A stretch of 64,000 nt of DNA, taken from Gordonia sp. PP30. GTDB lineage: Bacteria; Actinomycetota; Actinomycetes; Mycobacteriales; Mycobacteriaceae. The stretch spans positions 372,001 to 436,000 of the forward strand of contig NZ_CP095864.1 of assembly GCF_023100845.1 (NCBI RefSeq). Direction: 5' to 3'. Below, piece by piece: positions 8,794-18,798 of the stretch. A program made the position numbers and the translations under genes. The notes under the pieces were generated by a model that saw only the letters and a list, made by a program, of their open reading frames with translations, was not told the origin of the DNA and did not search any database. The first letter of the stretch is position 1. Each line of letters opens with the position of its first letter.

Positions 8794-8882
8794 CGTGTTT
8801 CCTTCGTTCTGGGGGGGTCGATCAGATCCATGCCGCACGGCACGCCCATCACGGCGAGTAGCAGGGTCGAAGCGGGTCGCAT
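8790..8882 (-). CDS. 30-residue upstream ORF resembling a MspA signal-peptide start
   Basis: A short ORF too small for a routine listing: ATG at 8882-8880, stop TGA at 8792-8790, overlapping the next ATG by 4 bp. GGAG lies 5 bases before the ATG. The peptide begins MRPASTLLLAVMGV, closely resembling RRRFTLLLALLGV at the start of the MspA porin at 34472-35152, and DNA upstream of both starts aligns as well. It may be a porin leader left after loss of the mature part, or a translated leader that couples to the secreted protein. Translation is inferred only. Confidence 0.5.
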   Translation of the reverse strand: MRPASTLLLAVMGVPCGMDLIDPPRTKETR

Positions 8883-8937
8883 CGTCACTCCGGATTCGCT
8901 TGGGTTCTGTCGAGTTGAGCTCCGGTGTGGAGCTCAA

Positions 8938-9028
8938 AGCAACGGTAGGAGTGTGAGGTCGACGCTTGGAGAGTACGAATCTCAAACGTGCAGGTAGAGA
9001 AGGGAAATCGAATTCTGGTTCAGAATTC
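8938..9028 (-). promoter_or_regulatory. Shared promoter region, copy A (upstream of secreted-protein operon)
   Basis: Read on the minus strand, the order is: a perfect inverted repeat (GAATTCTG-3-CAGAATTC, 9010-9028), the block CTCTACCTGC (8990-8999), a 15-bp imperfect palindrome GAGATTCGTACTCTC (8969-8983), and CTACCGTTGCT (8938-8948), which contains the -10-like TACCGT. The same four elements in the same order occur at 30119-30206 and 35205-35293. Distances from the CTACCGTTGCT block to the others are 52 and 75 bp here, and the same within 1 bp in the other copies. The palindrome lies about 21 bp upstream of TACCGT, a position suited to an activator. Confidence 0.6.
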
Positions 9029-9797
9029 TTCGGACCTGCGATCTGGGAAGGTGCCGAATCCTGTTCGGATCGATGTGGCCGGTGTCGGCGTCTCGCCCAC
9101 GCTTTGGACGGGGGTCTGAGCGATTTCCATCCGGGTCGCGGTGGCGGGTGACTGCTCGGCCACGCCGGGGACACGATGCCCCATTGTCGATGAGTTCGTT
9201 CGGGTAGTCGGTGTCAACCGACTCGGCCGGTGCCGGAGACCAGTCGGTGCTCGTTCGGCGGCCGCTGCCATGGTGAGCACGGGATCGGCGAAATGCACCC
9301 GCGTTTCCGCTCTCGCGCGAATGTCGCGTGGCCCGAGTGTTCCTTGCCGCGATCCCGCGTCAGTGCTATCGGGGTTGCTCGGGCTGCTTCGTCACCGACG
9401 CGCCGTATTCATCACGACCGCTTTGCGCCCGCCCAGCGGTAGCGACTTCTCACGTACGGCTTCTCGCGCCGGCCTTCCATCGTGGCAGGTGCATCGGCAG
9501 CGTCGAACGACCTGCGGTGCGTGACGAAGGTGCCGATCGCGGGGCGGCCCGTTCCGATGTTCAGTTCGCCCTCCCCATGGTCGGGGCGCGCGGTCGACGA
9601 CTGGAAGCGCGCCGAGTACGAGGTCTGGCCGTCATGTCACCCTGCGCGTTGCTCCGTGATCGGGCTCGCGGCCAGAGCACAGGTGCGTGAGCAGCGTGTG
9701 CTTGGGAGAAACCGTCCAGAAACTCTGGGCCGGATCGCGCATCCGGTCGCGCGGCGTCCAGTGGAGTCGCGCGACCGGATGGGTATCGTCCGGGGTG
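9029..9797. other. Long intergenic region without a supported gene
   Basis: About 770 bp between the promoter region of the secreted-protein operon and the end of acs. Several short open frames exist on both strands, but none has a ribosome-binding site, a recognisable domain or actinobacterial third-position GC bias. It may contain the degraded edge of the accessory island at 7.7-9.0 kb. I see no RNA gene or clear terminator for acs here. Confidence 0.5.
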
Positions 9798-11738
<1,941 letters not shown>

Positions 11739-11814
11739 CGGCTGCCTTTCGGTGGAGCGTGCTGAAGGTGAGGCTATGCACGGGGCATGGTGCAGAGCAC
11801 CGGAGCCCGACATC

Positions 11815-11852
11815 TGTGAGGGTAGTCACTGGCGTCGCTGAGGGTAGTCGTG
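11815..11852 (-). promoter_or_regulatory. Candidate tandem Crp-binding sites upstream of acs
   Basis: TGTGAGGGTAGTCACT at 11815-11830 matches the Crp/GlxR consensus TGTGA-N6-TCACA at all but the last position. A second, weaker repeat of the same core (GCTGAGGGTAGTCGTG, 11837-11852) follows exactly 22 bp away, two helical turns. The first site is 77 bp from the acs start codon. The window encodes its own Crp. Crp control of acs is known in other bacteria; here it is inferred from the motif. Confidence 0.6.
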
Positions 11853-11925
11853 CATAGGTTGCGGGTGGGTTGCGCGCGGTGAGCGGTCGGTTCCGGGCGG
11901 TCGGTGGCCGACTACCCTGAACCGG

Positions 11926-12678
11926 GTGACCGCCGATCCGCTCGCCCCCCTGCTCGATCTCCCCGGCGTGGCCGAGGCCGCCGCCGAAGCGGGTGAGGCG
12001 TTGGCCGCCGTGCACCGTCATCCGGTGAATCTGCGGGGGTGGGACAAGACCTCGCGCGAGTCGTCGTGGCGCGGCGGCCGTAGTTCGGCCGCGATGGAGG
12101 GCGCGACCACCGAACTGAACCGTGAGCACGACTTCGACGATCCGGTGATGGCCGGCGCGATCCGCGTGGCGCAGGCCCTCGACCCGGACTCCCTCGATCG
12201 GGAGGTGGCGGTGTTCCGGCGCGCACCGATGCGGTCGCTCGCCCGGCTGCACTCGCTGGCCGCCGCCGAACTGGTCGACGACGACACCGAGCTGGGCCGC
12301 CCGCGGGCCGAGCCGCACATCGCGCAGCGGCTCGATCTGCTCGGCCAGCTGGTCACCGGCGCGACGCAGGTGCCCGCCGCCGTACTGGCGGCGGTCGTGC
12401 ACGGCGAATTGCTGGCGCTGGCCCCGTTCGAGAAGGGGAACGCGGTCGTCGCGCGCGGGGCGTCGCGGCTGGTGACGGCGTCGACCGGGCTCGATCCGCA
12501 TCTGCTCGGTGTGCCCGAGGTGTCGTGGCTGCGTCATCTCGGCGACTACCGGGAACTCTCCGCGCTGTTCGCCACCGGGGATCCGCAGGCGCTCGCCGAC
12601 TGGATCGTGCTGAGTTGCCGGGCGATGACGGCCGGGGCGGCGGAAGCCCGGACCATCGCCGACGCCGCGCGTTCCTGA
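11926..12678 (+). CDS. Conserved actinobacterial protein, Rv3662c-like (Fic-like sequence)
   Basis: A 250-residue protein starting with GTG at 11926. It is rich in alanine and lies where Rv3662c lies in mycobacteria, beside the HAD phosphatase and the small RNA locus. The stretch LALAPFEKGNAVVARGASRL resembles the HxFx(D/E)GNGRxxR active-site motif of Fic AMP-transferases, but the Fic histidine is replaced and the final arginines are not conserved, so catalysis is doubtful. No signal peptide or membrane helix is visible. I regard it as a Fic-related protein of unknown function. Confidence 0.65.
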   Translation: MTADPLAPLLDLPGVAEAAAEAGEALAAVHRHPVNLRGWDKTSRESSWRGGRSSAAMEGATTELNREHDFDDPVMAGAIRVAQALDPDSLDREVAVFRRAPMRSLARLHSLAAAELVDDDTELGRPRAEPHIAQRLDLLGQLVTGATQVPAAVLAAVVHGELLALAPFEKGNAVVARGASRLVTASTGLDPHLLGVPEVSWLRHLGDYRELSALFATGDPQALADWIVLSCRAMTAGAAEARTIADAARS

Positions 12679-12754
12679 CTTCCGCGCGGATCCGTATGCC
12701 GGTCGGGCCGTCTGCCGGTCGAGCGGATCCGCATGATGGTCGCCCCCCACGCGT

Positions 12755-13026
12755 ATTGCGGGCGGCCCCCGTGCCGGTGAACCGGTCTCGGGTGCCGCCC
12801 GCGAGCACGGACGCAAGTTACCAAGCGTGCAAGGTGGGTTGTGGTCTCGCCTCGGCGAGGGAGGGAAGCTCCGGCCGGGCCGGGAACCTCGATGTCGCAG
12901 GCGCACAACACTTCTGCCAATGCGGCGCGCACCGCGTGGGTGCTTACCGTCCGTGCTGGGAACCATCGGATCAGGGGATCCGGATCTTCTCTTCCGATCC
13001 GGACTTTGCCTTCCCGGGGTTCCGTA
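12755..13026 (-). ncRNA. Candidate Ms1 (6S-like, RNA polymerase core-binding) small RNA
   Basis: In M. tuberculosis the abundant RNA MTS2823 (Ms1) lies just downstream of Rv3661 on the same strand, before the convergent Rv3662c. This gap has the same arrangement. On the minus strand a promoter (TTGATG, 17 bp, TAGAAA) would start transcription near 13026. The RNA can close a long-range stem (12948-12956 with 12805-12813, nine perfect pairs), forms an internal hairpin (CCGGATC/GATCCGG near 12976-13000), and ends in a strong GC hairpin (arms 12758-12766 and 12794-12802). Size is about 270 nt, close to the known 300 nt. There is no coding ORF. Identification is by synteny and structure. Confidence 0.55.
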
Positions 13027-13032
13027 CCTACT

Positions 13033-13061
13033 TTCTACATGGTGATCCGCATCACATCAAG
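13033..13061 (-). promoter_or_regulatory. Sigma-A-type promoter for the candidate small RNA
   Basis: On the minus strand TTGATG (13061-13056) and TAGAAA (13038-13033) are separated by 17 bp. The promoter sits directly behind the stop of the HAD gene (13076) and would drive an RNA toward 12755. The spacing is optimal; the -10 deviates from TANNNT at its last base. Confidence 0.5.
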
Positions 13062-13075
13062 CCTTTGAGAAAACT

Positions 13076-13906
13076 TCACGCGGCGTGGTGTCGCCGATGG
13101 GAGATTCCGTAGGCCACCGCCGCCGCGGCGATCACGCCCACGCCGGCGGCCGCCGCGGCCGTCCAGCCACGAGTCGCCGGGCTCGACCAGTCGACCAGCG
13201 GTGCCGGATTCGGAAAGTCGAGGATCTCCCAGTCGTGGGCGAGCGCGTGCGCGCGCAGCGCCTTGTCCGGATTGACGACGGCGCGGTGTCCCGCGGTCTC
13301 CAGCATCGGGATGTCGGTGCTCGAATCGGAGTAGGCGTAGCACTCCGCGAGGTCGTAGCCGCGTTCCTCGGCGAGCTCGCGCATCGCGCGCGCCTTCTCC
13401 TCGCCGTAGCAGTAGAACTCGATCCGGCCCGAGTAGTGGCCGTCGACCACCTCCATCCGGGTGGCGCGGACGGTGTCGACGCCCAGCATGACGCCGATCG
13501 GTTCCACCATCTCCATGCCGGAGGCGGAGATCAGGATGATGTCGCGCCCGGCCGCACGGTGCTCGGCGATCAGTTCGGCGGCCTCGGTGAAGATCACCGG
13601 GCGCACCACGTCGTCGAGCGTCTCGGTGACGATCGACGAGACGGTGGCCGCTTCCCAGCCGGTGCACATGTCGGTGACGTGCTGGCGCATCTTCTCGACC
13701 TGGTCGGTGTGATCGGAGGTCAGGACGAATTGGAGCTGAGCGATCGCCGACCGCAGCATGCCGCGTTTGCTGAGCAGCCCGCCGTCGTAGAAGTGCCTGG
13801 TGAAGGCCAGTGCGCTCGACCGGGCGATGACCGTCTTGTCCAGGTCGAAGAAAGCCGCGGACCGGCCGGGCGACGTCGATGTCACAAATGGAGAGAATAC
13901 GTACAT
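13076..13906 (-). CDS. HAD-IB family hydrolase with C-terminal membrane segment (Rv3661-like)
   Basis: A 276-residue haloacid dehalogenase-superfamily phosphatase of the SerB-like IB subfamily. Motif I is FFDLDKTVIARSS (residues 19-31), motif II ILISASGMEM near 122, and motif III YAYSDSSTDIPMLE near 190. The C-terminus carries a hydrophobic helix (AAAAAGVGVIAAAAVAYGI), so it is membrane-tethered. Related proteins include phosphoserine phosphatase-like and lysophosphatidic acid phosphatase-like enzymes; the substrate is unknown. It is divergent from the lipase gene and followed by the candidate small RNA, as in mycobacteria. Confidence 0.85.
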   Translation of the reverse strand: MYVFSPFVTSTSPGRSAAFFDLDKTVIARSSALAFTRHFYDGGLLSKRGMLRSAIAQLQFVLTSDHTDQVEKMRQHVTDMCTGWEAATVSSIVTETLDDVVRPVIFTEAAELIAEHRAAGRDIILISASGMEMVEPIGVMLGVDTVRATRMEVVDGHYSGRIEFYCYGEEKARAMRELAEERGYDLAECYAYSDSSTDIPMLETAGHRAVVNPDKALRAHALAHDWEILDFPNPAPLVDWSSPATRGWTAAAAAGVGVIAAAAVAYGISHRRHHAA

Positions 13907-14013
13907 TCCTTGACCGCTGAGTCAGGAACGAGCGAATTTCAACTTGCGGATAGTTGGAGTTGCAAAGGTTGTCGGCGCGCGTGTACCTTCGCAAGTGTCC
14001 GGCTTCGGCCGGC

Positions 14014-14079
14014 GCTTTCAGCCCGACCCCCCGGGGCTGAAAGCAGATGACCCCGGCCTCCTCCCCCCTGGCCGGGGTC
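14014..14079. terminator. Two consecutive GC-rich hairpins
   Basis: The first hairpin has 11-bp perfect arms (14014-14024 GCTTTCAGCCC with 14034-14044). The second has 10-bp arms (14049-14058 GACCCCGGCC with 14070-14079). Neither is followed by a clear T-run. They lie between two divergent genes, where a terminator is not expected, about 50 bp before the lipase ATG. They could end an unannotated transcript or act as a leader structure for the lipase mRNA. Confidence 0.5.
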
Positions 14080-14127
14080 GTCCCTATTCCGGGGTATTTC
14101 TCGCCCTCGGAGCGCTACCCTCCTCGC

Positions 14128-15072
14128 ATGCGGAAGACTCTCGGCGCGCTCTGCGCCGCGCTGCTGGCGACGGTGTTCGGGCTGATGACGGCCGGTCCGG
14201 CGGGTGCCGCGCCGTCGTCGAAGCTCCCGGAGAACTACAACTTCTTCGGCGGGATCCCGTACGAGCTGGCGCACCCCGGCGGTGATCTGCCCGGTGCCAA
14301 CGACTGGTCGTGCAAGCCCAGCCCCGAACACCCGCGGCCGGTGATCCTGGTGCACGGCACCGGGGGCGCCAAGACCACCAACTGGGGGTCGTACGTGCCG
14401 ATGCTCCGCAACCGCGGGTACTGCGTGTACGCGCTCACCTACGGGGCGCTGCCCGGGCTGCCGTGGCCGTTCACCGCGATCGGCGGCATGGACCGGATCG
14501 ACATCAGCGCGCACCAGCTCGACGCCTTCGTCGAGAAGGTGCGCAAGTCCACCGGCGCGCCGACGGTCGACCTGGTCGGCCACTCGCAGGGCACCTACAT
14601 GCCGACTTATTACCTGAAGTACCTCGGCGGGGCGGACAAGGTGACCGACTACGTCTCGCTGGCGCCGCTGTGGCGCGGGACCGGGTCGGTGAATCCAGTG
14701 ATGACGCAGCTCGGTGAGGCGATCGGTGCGGTGCCGCTGCCGTTCTGCGTGGGTTGCGGCGGGATGCTGCCCGGCTCGCCGATGAACAAGAAGATCTGGC
14801 GCGGCGGCAGCCCGTATGTGAAGGGCGTCCGCTACACCAACATCAGCACCCGGTACGACGAGATGGTGGTGCCCTACACCGCCGGGCAGGTCCCCGGCCG
14901 TCCCGGCGAGGACGTCACGAACATCGTCGTGCAGGACACCTGCGCGCAGGACTACAGCGATCACATGGCGATCGCGGGGTCCCGCCGCGCGGCGTACATG
15001 GTGCTGAACGCCCTCGACCCGCAGCACCCGGTGACGGTGCCGTGCGAGGTGGTCCCGCCCTTCACCGGCTGA
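14128..15072 (+). CDS. Secreted lipase/esterase (alpha/beta hydrolase)
   Basis: A 314-residue exported lipase. The ATG at 14128 gives a Sec signal peptide (MRKTLGALCAALLATVFGL, cleavage after GPAGAA). The oxyanion region is ILVHGTGGAKTTNWGSY, the nucleophile elbow GHSQGTYMP, and the catalytic His lies in YSDHMAIAGS near the C-terminus. Three cysteine pairs are compatible with extracellular disulfides (WSCKP, GYCVY, FCVGCGG, DTCAQD, PCEV). It belongs to the EstA/triacylglycerol-lipase class common in Gordonia and Rhodococcus. The frame is open to 14047, but the earlier part overlaps hairpins and lacks signal-peptide character. Confidence 0.85.
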   Translation: MRKTLGALCAALLATVFGLMTAGPAGAAPSSKLPENYNFFGGIPYELAHPGGDLPGANDWSCKPSPEHPRPVILVHGTGGAKTTNWGSYVPMLRNRGYCVYALTYGALPGLPWPFTAIGGMDRIDISAHQLDAFVEKVRKSTGAPTVDLVGHSQGTYMPTYYLKYLGGADKVTDYVSLAPLWRGTGSVNPVMTQLGEAIGAVPLPFCVGCGGMLPGSPMNKKIWRGGSPYVKGVRYTNISTRYDEMVVPYTAGQVPGRPGEDVTNIVVQDTCAQDYSDHMAIAGSRRAAYMVLNALDPQHPVTVPCEVVPPFTG

Positions 15073-15199
15073 GCCGCGCCGGCCGCGGAGAGATACTCGT
15101 CGCCGGACATCCGGCGGCCTGTGGACAACTCTCACCTCACTCGAACGACCTGTGGACAACACACTGGCGTGATCCGTCGTGTGCGCTCACGCTGGGCAC

Positions 15200-16258
15200 A
15201 TGAGCGAGACGCTGCTGGTCCTGACCGGCGAGGTGCTGCAGGGTGACGTCGCCCGCTGCGGCGCGGCGGCCGGGTACCGGATCGTGGTCGGCGACCCGGC
15301 GCGCTGCCGGCACGACTGGCTGCGGGCCGGTGCGGTGGTGGTCGACGGCGACGCCCTCGGGCGGCTCACCGAATCCCGGCTGCCCGCGCGGCCAGGGGTG
15401 CTGGTGGTGTCCGGGTCGGGAACCGACGCGCGCACCTGGCGCAACGGACTGGCGGCGGGTGCGCAGGGCGGATATGTGCTGCCCGACGACGAGGCCGCGC
15501 TCGTCGCGGCGCTCTCGGCGGTCCGGCAGCCGCGGCGCGGTGCGGCACCGTCGGTCGCGCTGGTCGGCGGTCACGGCGGGGCAGGGGTGAGCACGATGGC
15601 GGTGGTGCTGGCGCAGTGCGCCAGCCGGTCGGGAAGTCCGGTCCTTCTGCTCGACGCCGAGCCCGGCGGCGCGGGCCTGGACCTGCTGCTCGGCGCCGAA
15701 GACACCCCGGGGCTGCGCTGGGGTGACATCACCGGGGAGACCGGCAGCATCGCCGGACAGGCGCTGTCGGCGGCGCTCCCGCGATGCGGCGCACGTCTGA
15801 AATTCTTGACGTCCCGGCGTGACGACGGCACACCGTTGTCCGCGGAGACGGTGCTGACGGTCGTCGACGCCGCGCGCGCCCACGGCGACACGGTGATCGC
15901 CGACGCGGGCCGCGCCGTCGACGCGGCCGCGCTCGGTGTGCTCGACTCGGCCGACCTGGCGGTGGTGATGACCACCGCTTCGGTCCCCGCCGTGGCGGCC
16001 ACCCGTAAGCTCGTCACCCGCGCTCGACTCGGCGGCCAGGCGAGGCTGCTCGTCCGTGGCCCCGCGCCAGGTGGACTGTCCGCCGGGCAGGTGGCCGAGG
16101 CCGTCGGACTGCCGCTGCTCGCCGCGCTGCGGAGCCGCCGGGCACTGGCGCGATCCGGTGAGGAGGGCGGACTCCGGCCCGGCCGGCGGGGCCCGGAAAC
16201 GGTGGCCGCCCGCGCCGTACTGGACGCCCTCGCCGGCCCACGGGGAGGACGACGATGA
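15200..16258 (+). CDS. ssd: Septum-site-determining-like/TadZ-type ATPase (Rv3660c-like)
   Basis: A 352-residue MinD/ParA-superfamily protein that opens the Tad pilus cluster. An N-terminal receiver-like domain (1-115) precedes the ATPase domain with a deviant Walker A VALVGGHGGAGVSTMAVVLA near residue 120; the second Walker-A lysine position is Ser-Thr flanked by Val, as in Ssd/CpaE. The switch region is LLLDAEPGGAGLDLLLG. In mycobacteria Rv3660c (Ssd) inhibits septation; in Tad systems TadZ/CpaE positions the assembly machine. The start ATG at 15200 follows the lipase by 127 bp. Its stop overlaps the tadA ATG. Confidence 0.85.
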   Translation: MSETLLVLTGEVLQGDVARCGAAAGYRIVVGDPARCRHDWLRAGAVVVDGDALGRLTESRLPARPGVLVVSGSGTDARTWRNGLAAGAQGGYVLPDDEAALVAALSAVRQPRRGAAPSVALVGGHGGAGVSTMAVVLAQCASRSGSPVLLLDAEPGGAGLDLLLGAEDTPGLRWGDITGETGSIAGQALSAALPRCGARLKFLTSRRDDGTPLSAETVLTVVDAARAHGDTVIADAGRAVDAAALGVLDSADLAVVMTTASVPAVAATRKLVTRARLGGQARLLVRGPAPGGLSAGQVAEAVGLPLLAALRSRRALARSGEEGGLRPGRRGPETVAARAVLDALAGPRGGRR

Positions 16259-17385
16259 CCGCCACCCGTCAGCGGCATGCCGACCTGCTCGCCCGGGTCC
16301 GTGAACGGCTCGCCGCGCACGCCGCCGAACCGGACGCCGAGACCATCGCCGACGCCGTGCGCGCCGAATCGGGTGGCCTGCTCTCGGACACCGATCTCCT
16401 CGCGGCGCTGCGGTATCTGCAGACCGAGCTGGTCGGCGCCGGGCCGCTGGAGACGCTGCTGGCCGACCCGGCGGTCACCGACATCCTGGTCACCGCGCCG
16501 GACCGGGTCTGGGTGGAGCGGGGCCGTGGACTGGAACCGGCGGCGGTCGCCTTCGACGACGAGGCCGGTGTCCGGCGCCTGGCGGTGCGGCTCGCCCTCG
16601 GCGCCGGGCGCCGCCTGGACGACGCGCAGCCGTGGGTCGACGGTCGCCTCTCCGGGGTGGGCAGGCACGGCTACGCGGTGCGGCTGCACGCGATGATCCC
16701 GCCCCTGGCCGTCGACGGGACGTGTATCTCGCTCCGCGTGCTGCGCAGCGTCACCAAGGATTTCGCCGCCATGACCGGTGACGGGTCGATCCCGCGACAA
16801 GCGCGGGATCTGCTGCTCTCGGTGGTCGCGCGGCGTCGCAGCTTCCTGGTGATCGGCGGCACCGGGGCGGGCAAGACCACGCTGCTGAACGCCCTTCTGG
16901 GCCAAGTGGATCCGGGTGAACGGATGATCCTGGTCGAGGATGCGCCGGAACTGGATCCGCAGCATCCGCACGTGGTGCGGCTGGTCGCCCGGGCGCCTAA
17001 CGTCGAGGGCATCGGCGAGGTCTCGGTGCGGGCACTGGTCCGCCAGGCGCTGCGGATGCGGCCAGACCGGATCGTCGTCGGAGAGGTGCGCGGTGCCGAG
17101 GTGATCGATCTCCTGACGGCGCTGAACACCGGCCACGAGGGCTGTGCCGGAACCTTGCACGCCAACTCGATCGCCGAGGTGCCCGCGCGGATGGAAGCCC
17201 TGGCGGCGCTCGGCGGCATCGGCCGGAGCGCGTTGCAGAGTCAGTTGGCGGCGGCCCTCGACGTGGTGATCGGTGTCGAACGACGTCCCGGTGGCGACCG
17301 GCGGCTCGTAGAGATCGGTGCGGTGGAGCGTGCCGGTGGCGGCGAGGTGTCGATCCGGCCGCTGTGGACCAGGGGTGACCGGTGA
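16255..17385 (+). CDS. tadA: Tad pilus assembly ATPase TadA
   Basis: A 376-residue secretion ATPase of the CpaF/TadA family (Rv3659c-like) that powers pilin polymerisation at the inner face of the membrane. It has Walker A GGTGAGKTTLLNALLG near residue 200, the Asp box ILVEDAPELDPQHPHVV, Walker B DRIVVGEVRGAEVIDLL and the His box TGHEGCAGTLHANSI. An N-terminal domain with GPLETLLADPAVTDILV is typical. It overlaps ssd and tadB by 4 bp on each side, so it is part of one operon. Conserved residues look intact. Confidence 0.93.
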   Translation: MTATRQRHADLLARVRERLAAHAAEPDAETIADAVRAESGGLLSDTDLLAALRYLQTELVGAGPLETLLADPAVTDILVTAPDRVWVERGRGLEPAAVAFDDEAGVRRLAVRLALGAGRRLDDAQPWVDGRLSGVGRHGYAVRLHAMIPPLAVDGTCISLRVLRSVTKDFAAMTGDGSIPRQARDLLLSVVARRRSFLVIGGTGAGKTTLLNALLGQVDPGERMILVEDAPELDPQHPHVVRLVARAPNVEGIGEVSVRALVRQALRMRPDRIVVGEVRGAEVIDLLTALNTGHEGCAGTLHANSIAEVPARMEALAALGGIGRSALQSQLAAALDVVIGVERRPGGDRRLVEIGAVERAGGGEVSIRPLWTRGDR

Positions 17386-18179
17386 CCGCGCCGGGACTCG
17401 CCGTGGCGGTGCTGCTGTGCGCTGCCGCCCTCCTGGCGTGGCCGTCGGGCCGGCCGGTTCACCGGTTGCATGCTCTGAGCGGGGGCCCGGGGAGCCGGCG
17501 CTGGACGGTGCCGCGCCGGCCGCTCGTGTTCGCGGCCGTGCCGGTGGCCGGTGCCCTCGCCGGGATCGGTCCGGCGATCGCGTCGGGAATCGTGGTGGCC
17601 CTGTGGTTCTCGCGGAGTCGCCGGGCGGCGTCGGCCGCCGCGCGGGCGGTGCGGGACGACGACCTCATGCGCGCGCTCACGGTCGTGTCCGCCGAACTCT
17701 CGGTCGGCGCGCCGATGGTGCGGGCGTGCCGGGCCGCGGCAGCGGAGGTGGCGAGCGCCGACAGCGGCGTCGCCGCGGAGCTGGCGCGGGTCGCCGGACA
17801 CGTCGAACTCGGCGGAGAACCCGATGCCGTCGCCGGAGCAGACGATGCCGGATTACGGAGGCTGGGGGAGGCGTGGGCGACGTCGGTGCGCCACGGCGTA
17901 CCGATGGCGGCGCTCACCGGCGCGATGCGCCGGGATCTGTCGGAACGCAAGGACTTCGGTGCGCGAACGCAGGCGTCGCTGGCCGGCCCGCGGGCGACGG
18001 CGACGGTGCTCGCCGTGCTGCCGGTGCTCGGCTTGGGTCTCGGTGAGCTGATGGGTGCGCATCCGGTCGGGGTTCTTCTCGGTACGCCGCTGGGCTCGAT
18101 CCTGCTGGTGGTCGGCGTCGGGCTCGCGGCTGCCGGGCTGCTGTGGGTCGACGCGATCGTGGCGAAGGTGCTCCGGTGA
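17382..18179 (+). CDS. tadB: Tad pilus inner-membrane protein TadB-like
   Basis: A 265-residue type II secretion F-domain protein. Hydrophobic helices lie at about 3-20, 43-65 and 205-260, flanking a cytosolic region with the F-domain pattern DDDLMRALTVVSAELSVGAP and ATSVRHGVPMAALTGAM. It forms the platform with which TadA interacts. It starts with GTG overlapping the tadA stop and is followed by overlapping tadC. Annotation as TadB rather than TadC is by order. Confidence 0.85.
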   Translation: MTAPGLAVAVLLCAAALLAWPSGRPVHRLHALSGGPGSRRWTVPRRPLVFAAVPVAGALAGIGPAIASGIVVALWFSRSRRAASAAARAVRDDDLMRALTVVSAELSVGAPMVRACRAAAAEVASADSGVAAELARVAGHVELGGEPDAVAGADDAGLRRLGEAWATSVRHGVPMAALTGAMRRDLSERKDFGARTQASLAGPRATATVLAVLPVLGLGLGELMGAHPVGVLLGTPLGSILLVVGVGLAAAGLLWVDAIVAKVLR

Positions 18180-18793
18180 GTGCGGCGCTGGTGCTGGTGG
18201 CGATCGCCGCGCTGCTGTGGCCGGGTCCGGAGCGGGCACTCGCCCGGATCGGGGCGGGGCGTCGTCCCCCGCGGGCCGCGTCCGGCGTCGTTCCGCGGGT
18301 TCGGGGCGGGATGAGGCCGCCGGAGCCGGATCCGTTCGAGGTGGCCGCCGGGTACGACCTGCTCGCCGTCTGCCTGCGCGCAGGCCTTCCGGTGGCGACC
18401 GCGGTGGCCGTGGCCGCCGCGCACGCGCCGCCGCCGCTGGCGTCCGATCTCGCCCGGGCGGCGGAGTTGCTGGCGCTGGGTGCCGACCCGGAGACCGCGT
18501 GGGCGACACCGGAGCGCCGGGGTGCCCGGCCCCGCGCTCCGGACGAGCACTTCCGCGAACTGGCCACGCTGGCGCGCCGCGCCTCCCGCGCGGGATCGTC
18601 GATGGCCGACGGGGTCGAGGCCCTCGCCGAGGCCACCCGCGAGCAGGCCCGGACCCGGGCGCTGGCCCGCGCCGAACGGGCGGGGGTGGCCATCAGCGGG
18701 CCGCTCGGGCTCTGCTTTCTTCCGGCGTTCGTCTGTCTGGGGATCGTGCCGGTGGTGGTCGGTCTGGCGTCGGGCATGTTCGGCGGGTCGTAG
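18176..18793 (+). CDS. tadC: Tad pilus inner-membrane protein TadC-like
   Basis: A 205-residue F-domain protein starting with GTG at 18176 that overlaps the tadB stop. An N-terminal helix (AALVLVAIAALLW) is followed by DPFEVAAGYDLLAVCLRAGL, the F-domain, and C-terminal helices FLPAFVCLGIVPVVVGLAS. It corresponds to Rv3658c/Rv3657c-type proteins. Normally the Flp pilin gene follows closely; here the next gene is an unrelated epimerase on the other strand and the pilin is at 35537. The operon is therefore cut at its 3' end. Confidence 0.83.
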   Translation: MSAALVLVAIAALLWPGPERALARIGAGRRPPRAASGVVPRVRGGMRPPEPDPFEVAAGYDLLAVCLRAGLPVATAVAVAAAHAPPPLASDLARAAELLALGADPETAWATPERRGARPRAPDEHFRELATLARRASRAGSSMADGVEALAEATREQARTRALARAERAGVAISGPLGLCFLPAFVCLGIVPVVVGLASGMFGGS

Positions 18794-18798
18794 TGGGG

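Noticed and set aside
8329-9174. A 281-codon version of the secreted protein
   Set aside because: The first 127 codons lie in the conserved promoter region and the true signal peptide starts at ATG 8793 with a good ribosome-binding site.
9141-9524. Plus-strand frames in the 9.0-9.8 kb gap
   Set aside because: No ribosome-binding site, domain, or codon bias; several frames overlap equally well.
12880-12960. RNase P RNA-like words in the gap before the HAD gene
   Set aside because: The conserved GAGGAAAGTCCGG core is absent; the synteny and stem pattern fit Ms1 better.
13085-14050. A plus-strand frame opposite the HAD gene
   Set aside because: Shadow of a gene with clear HAD motifs on the other strand.
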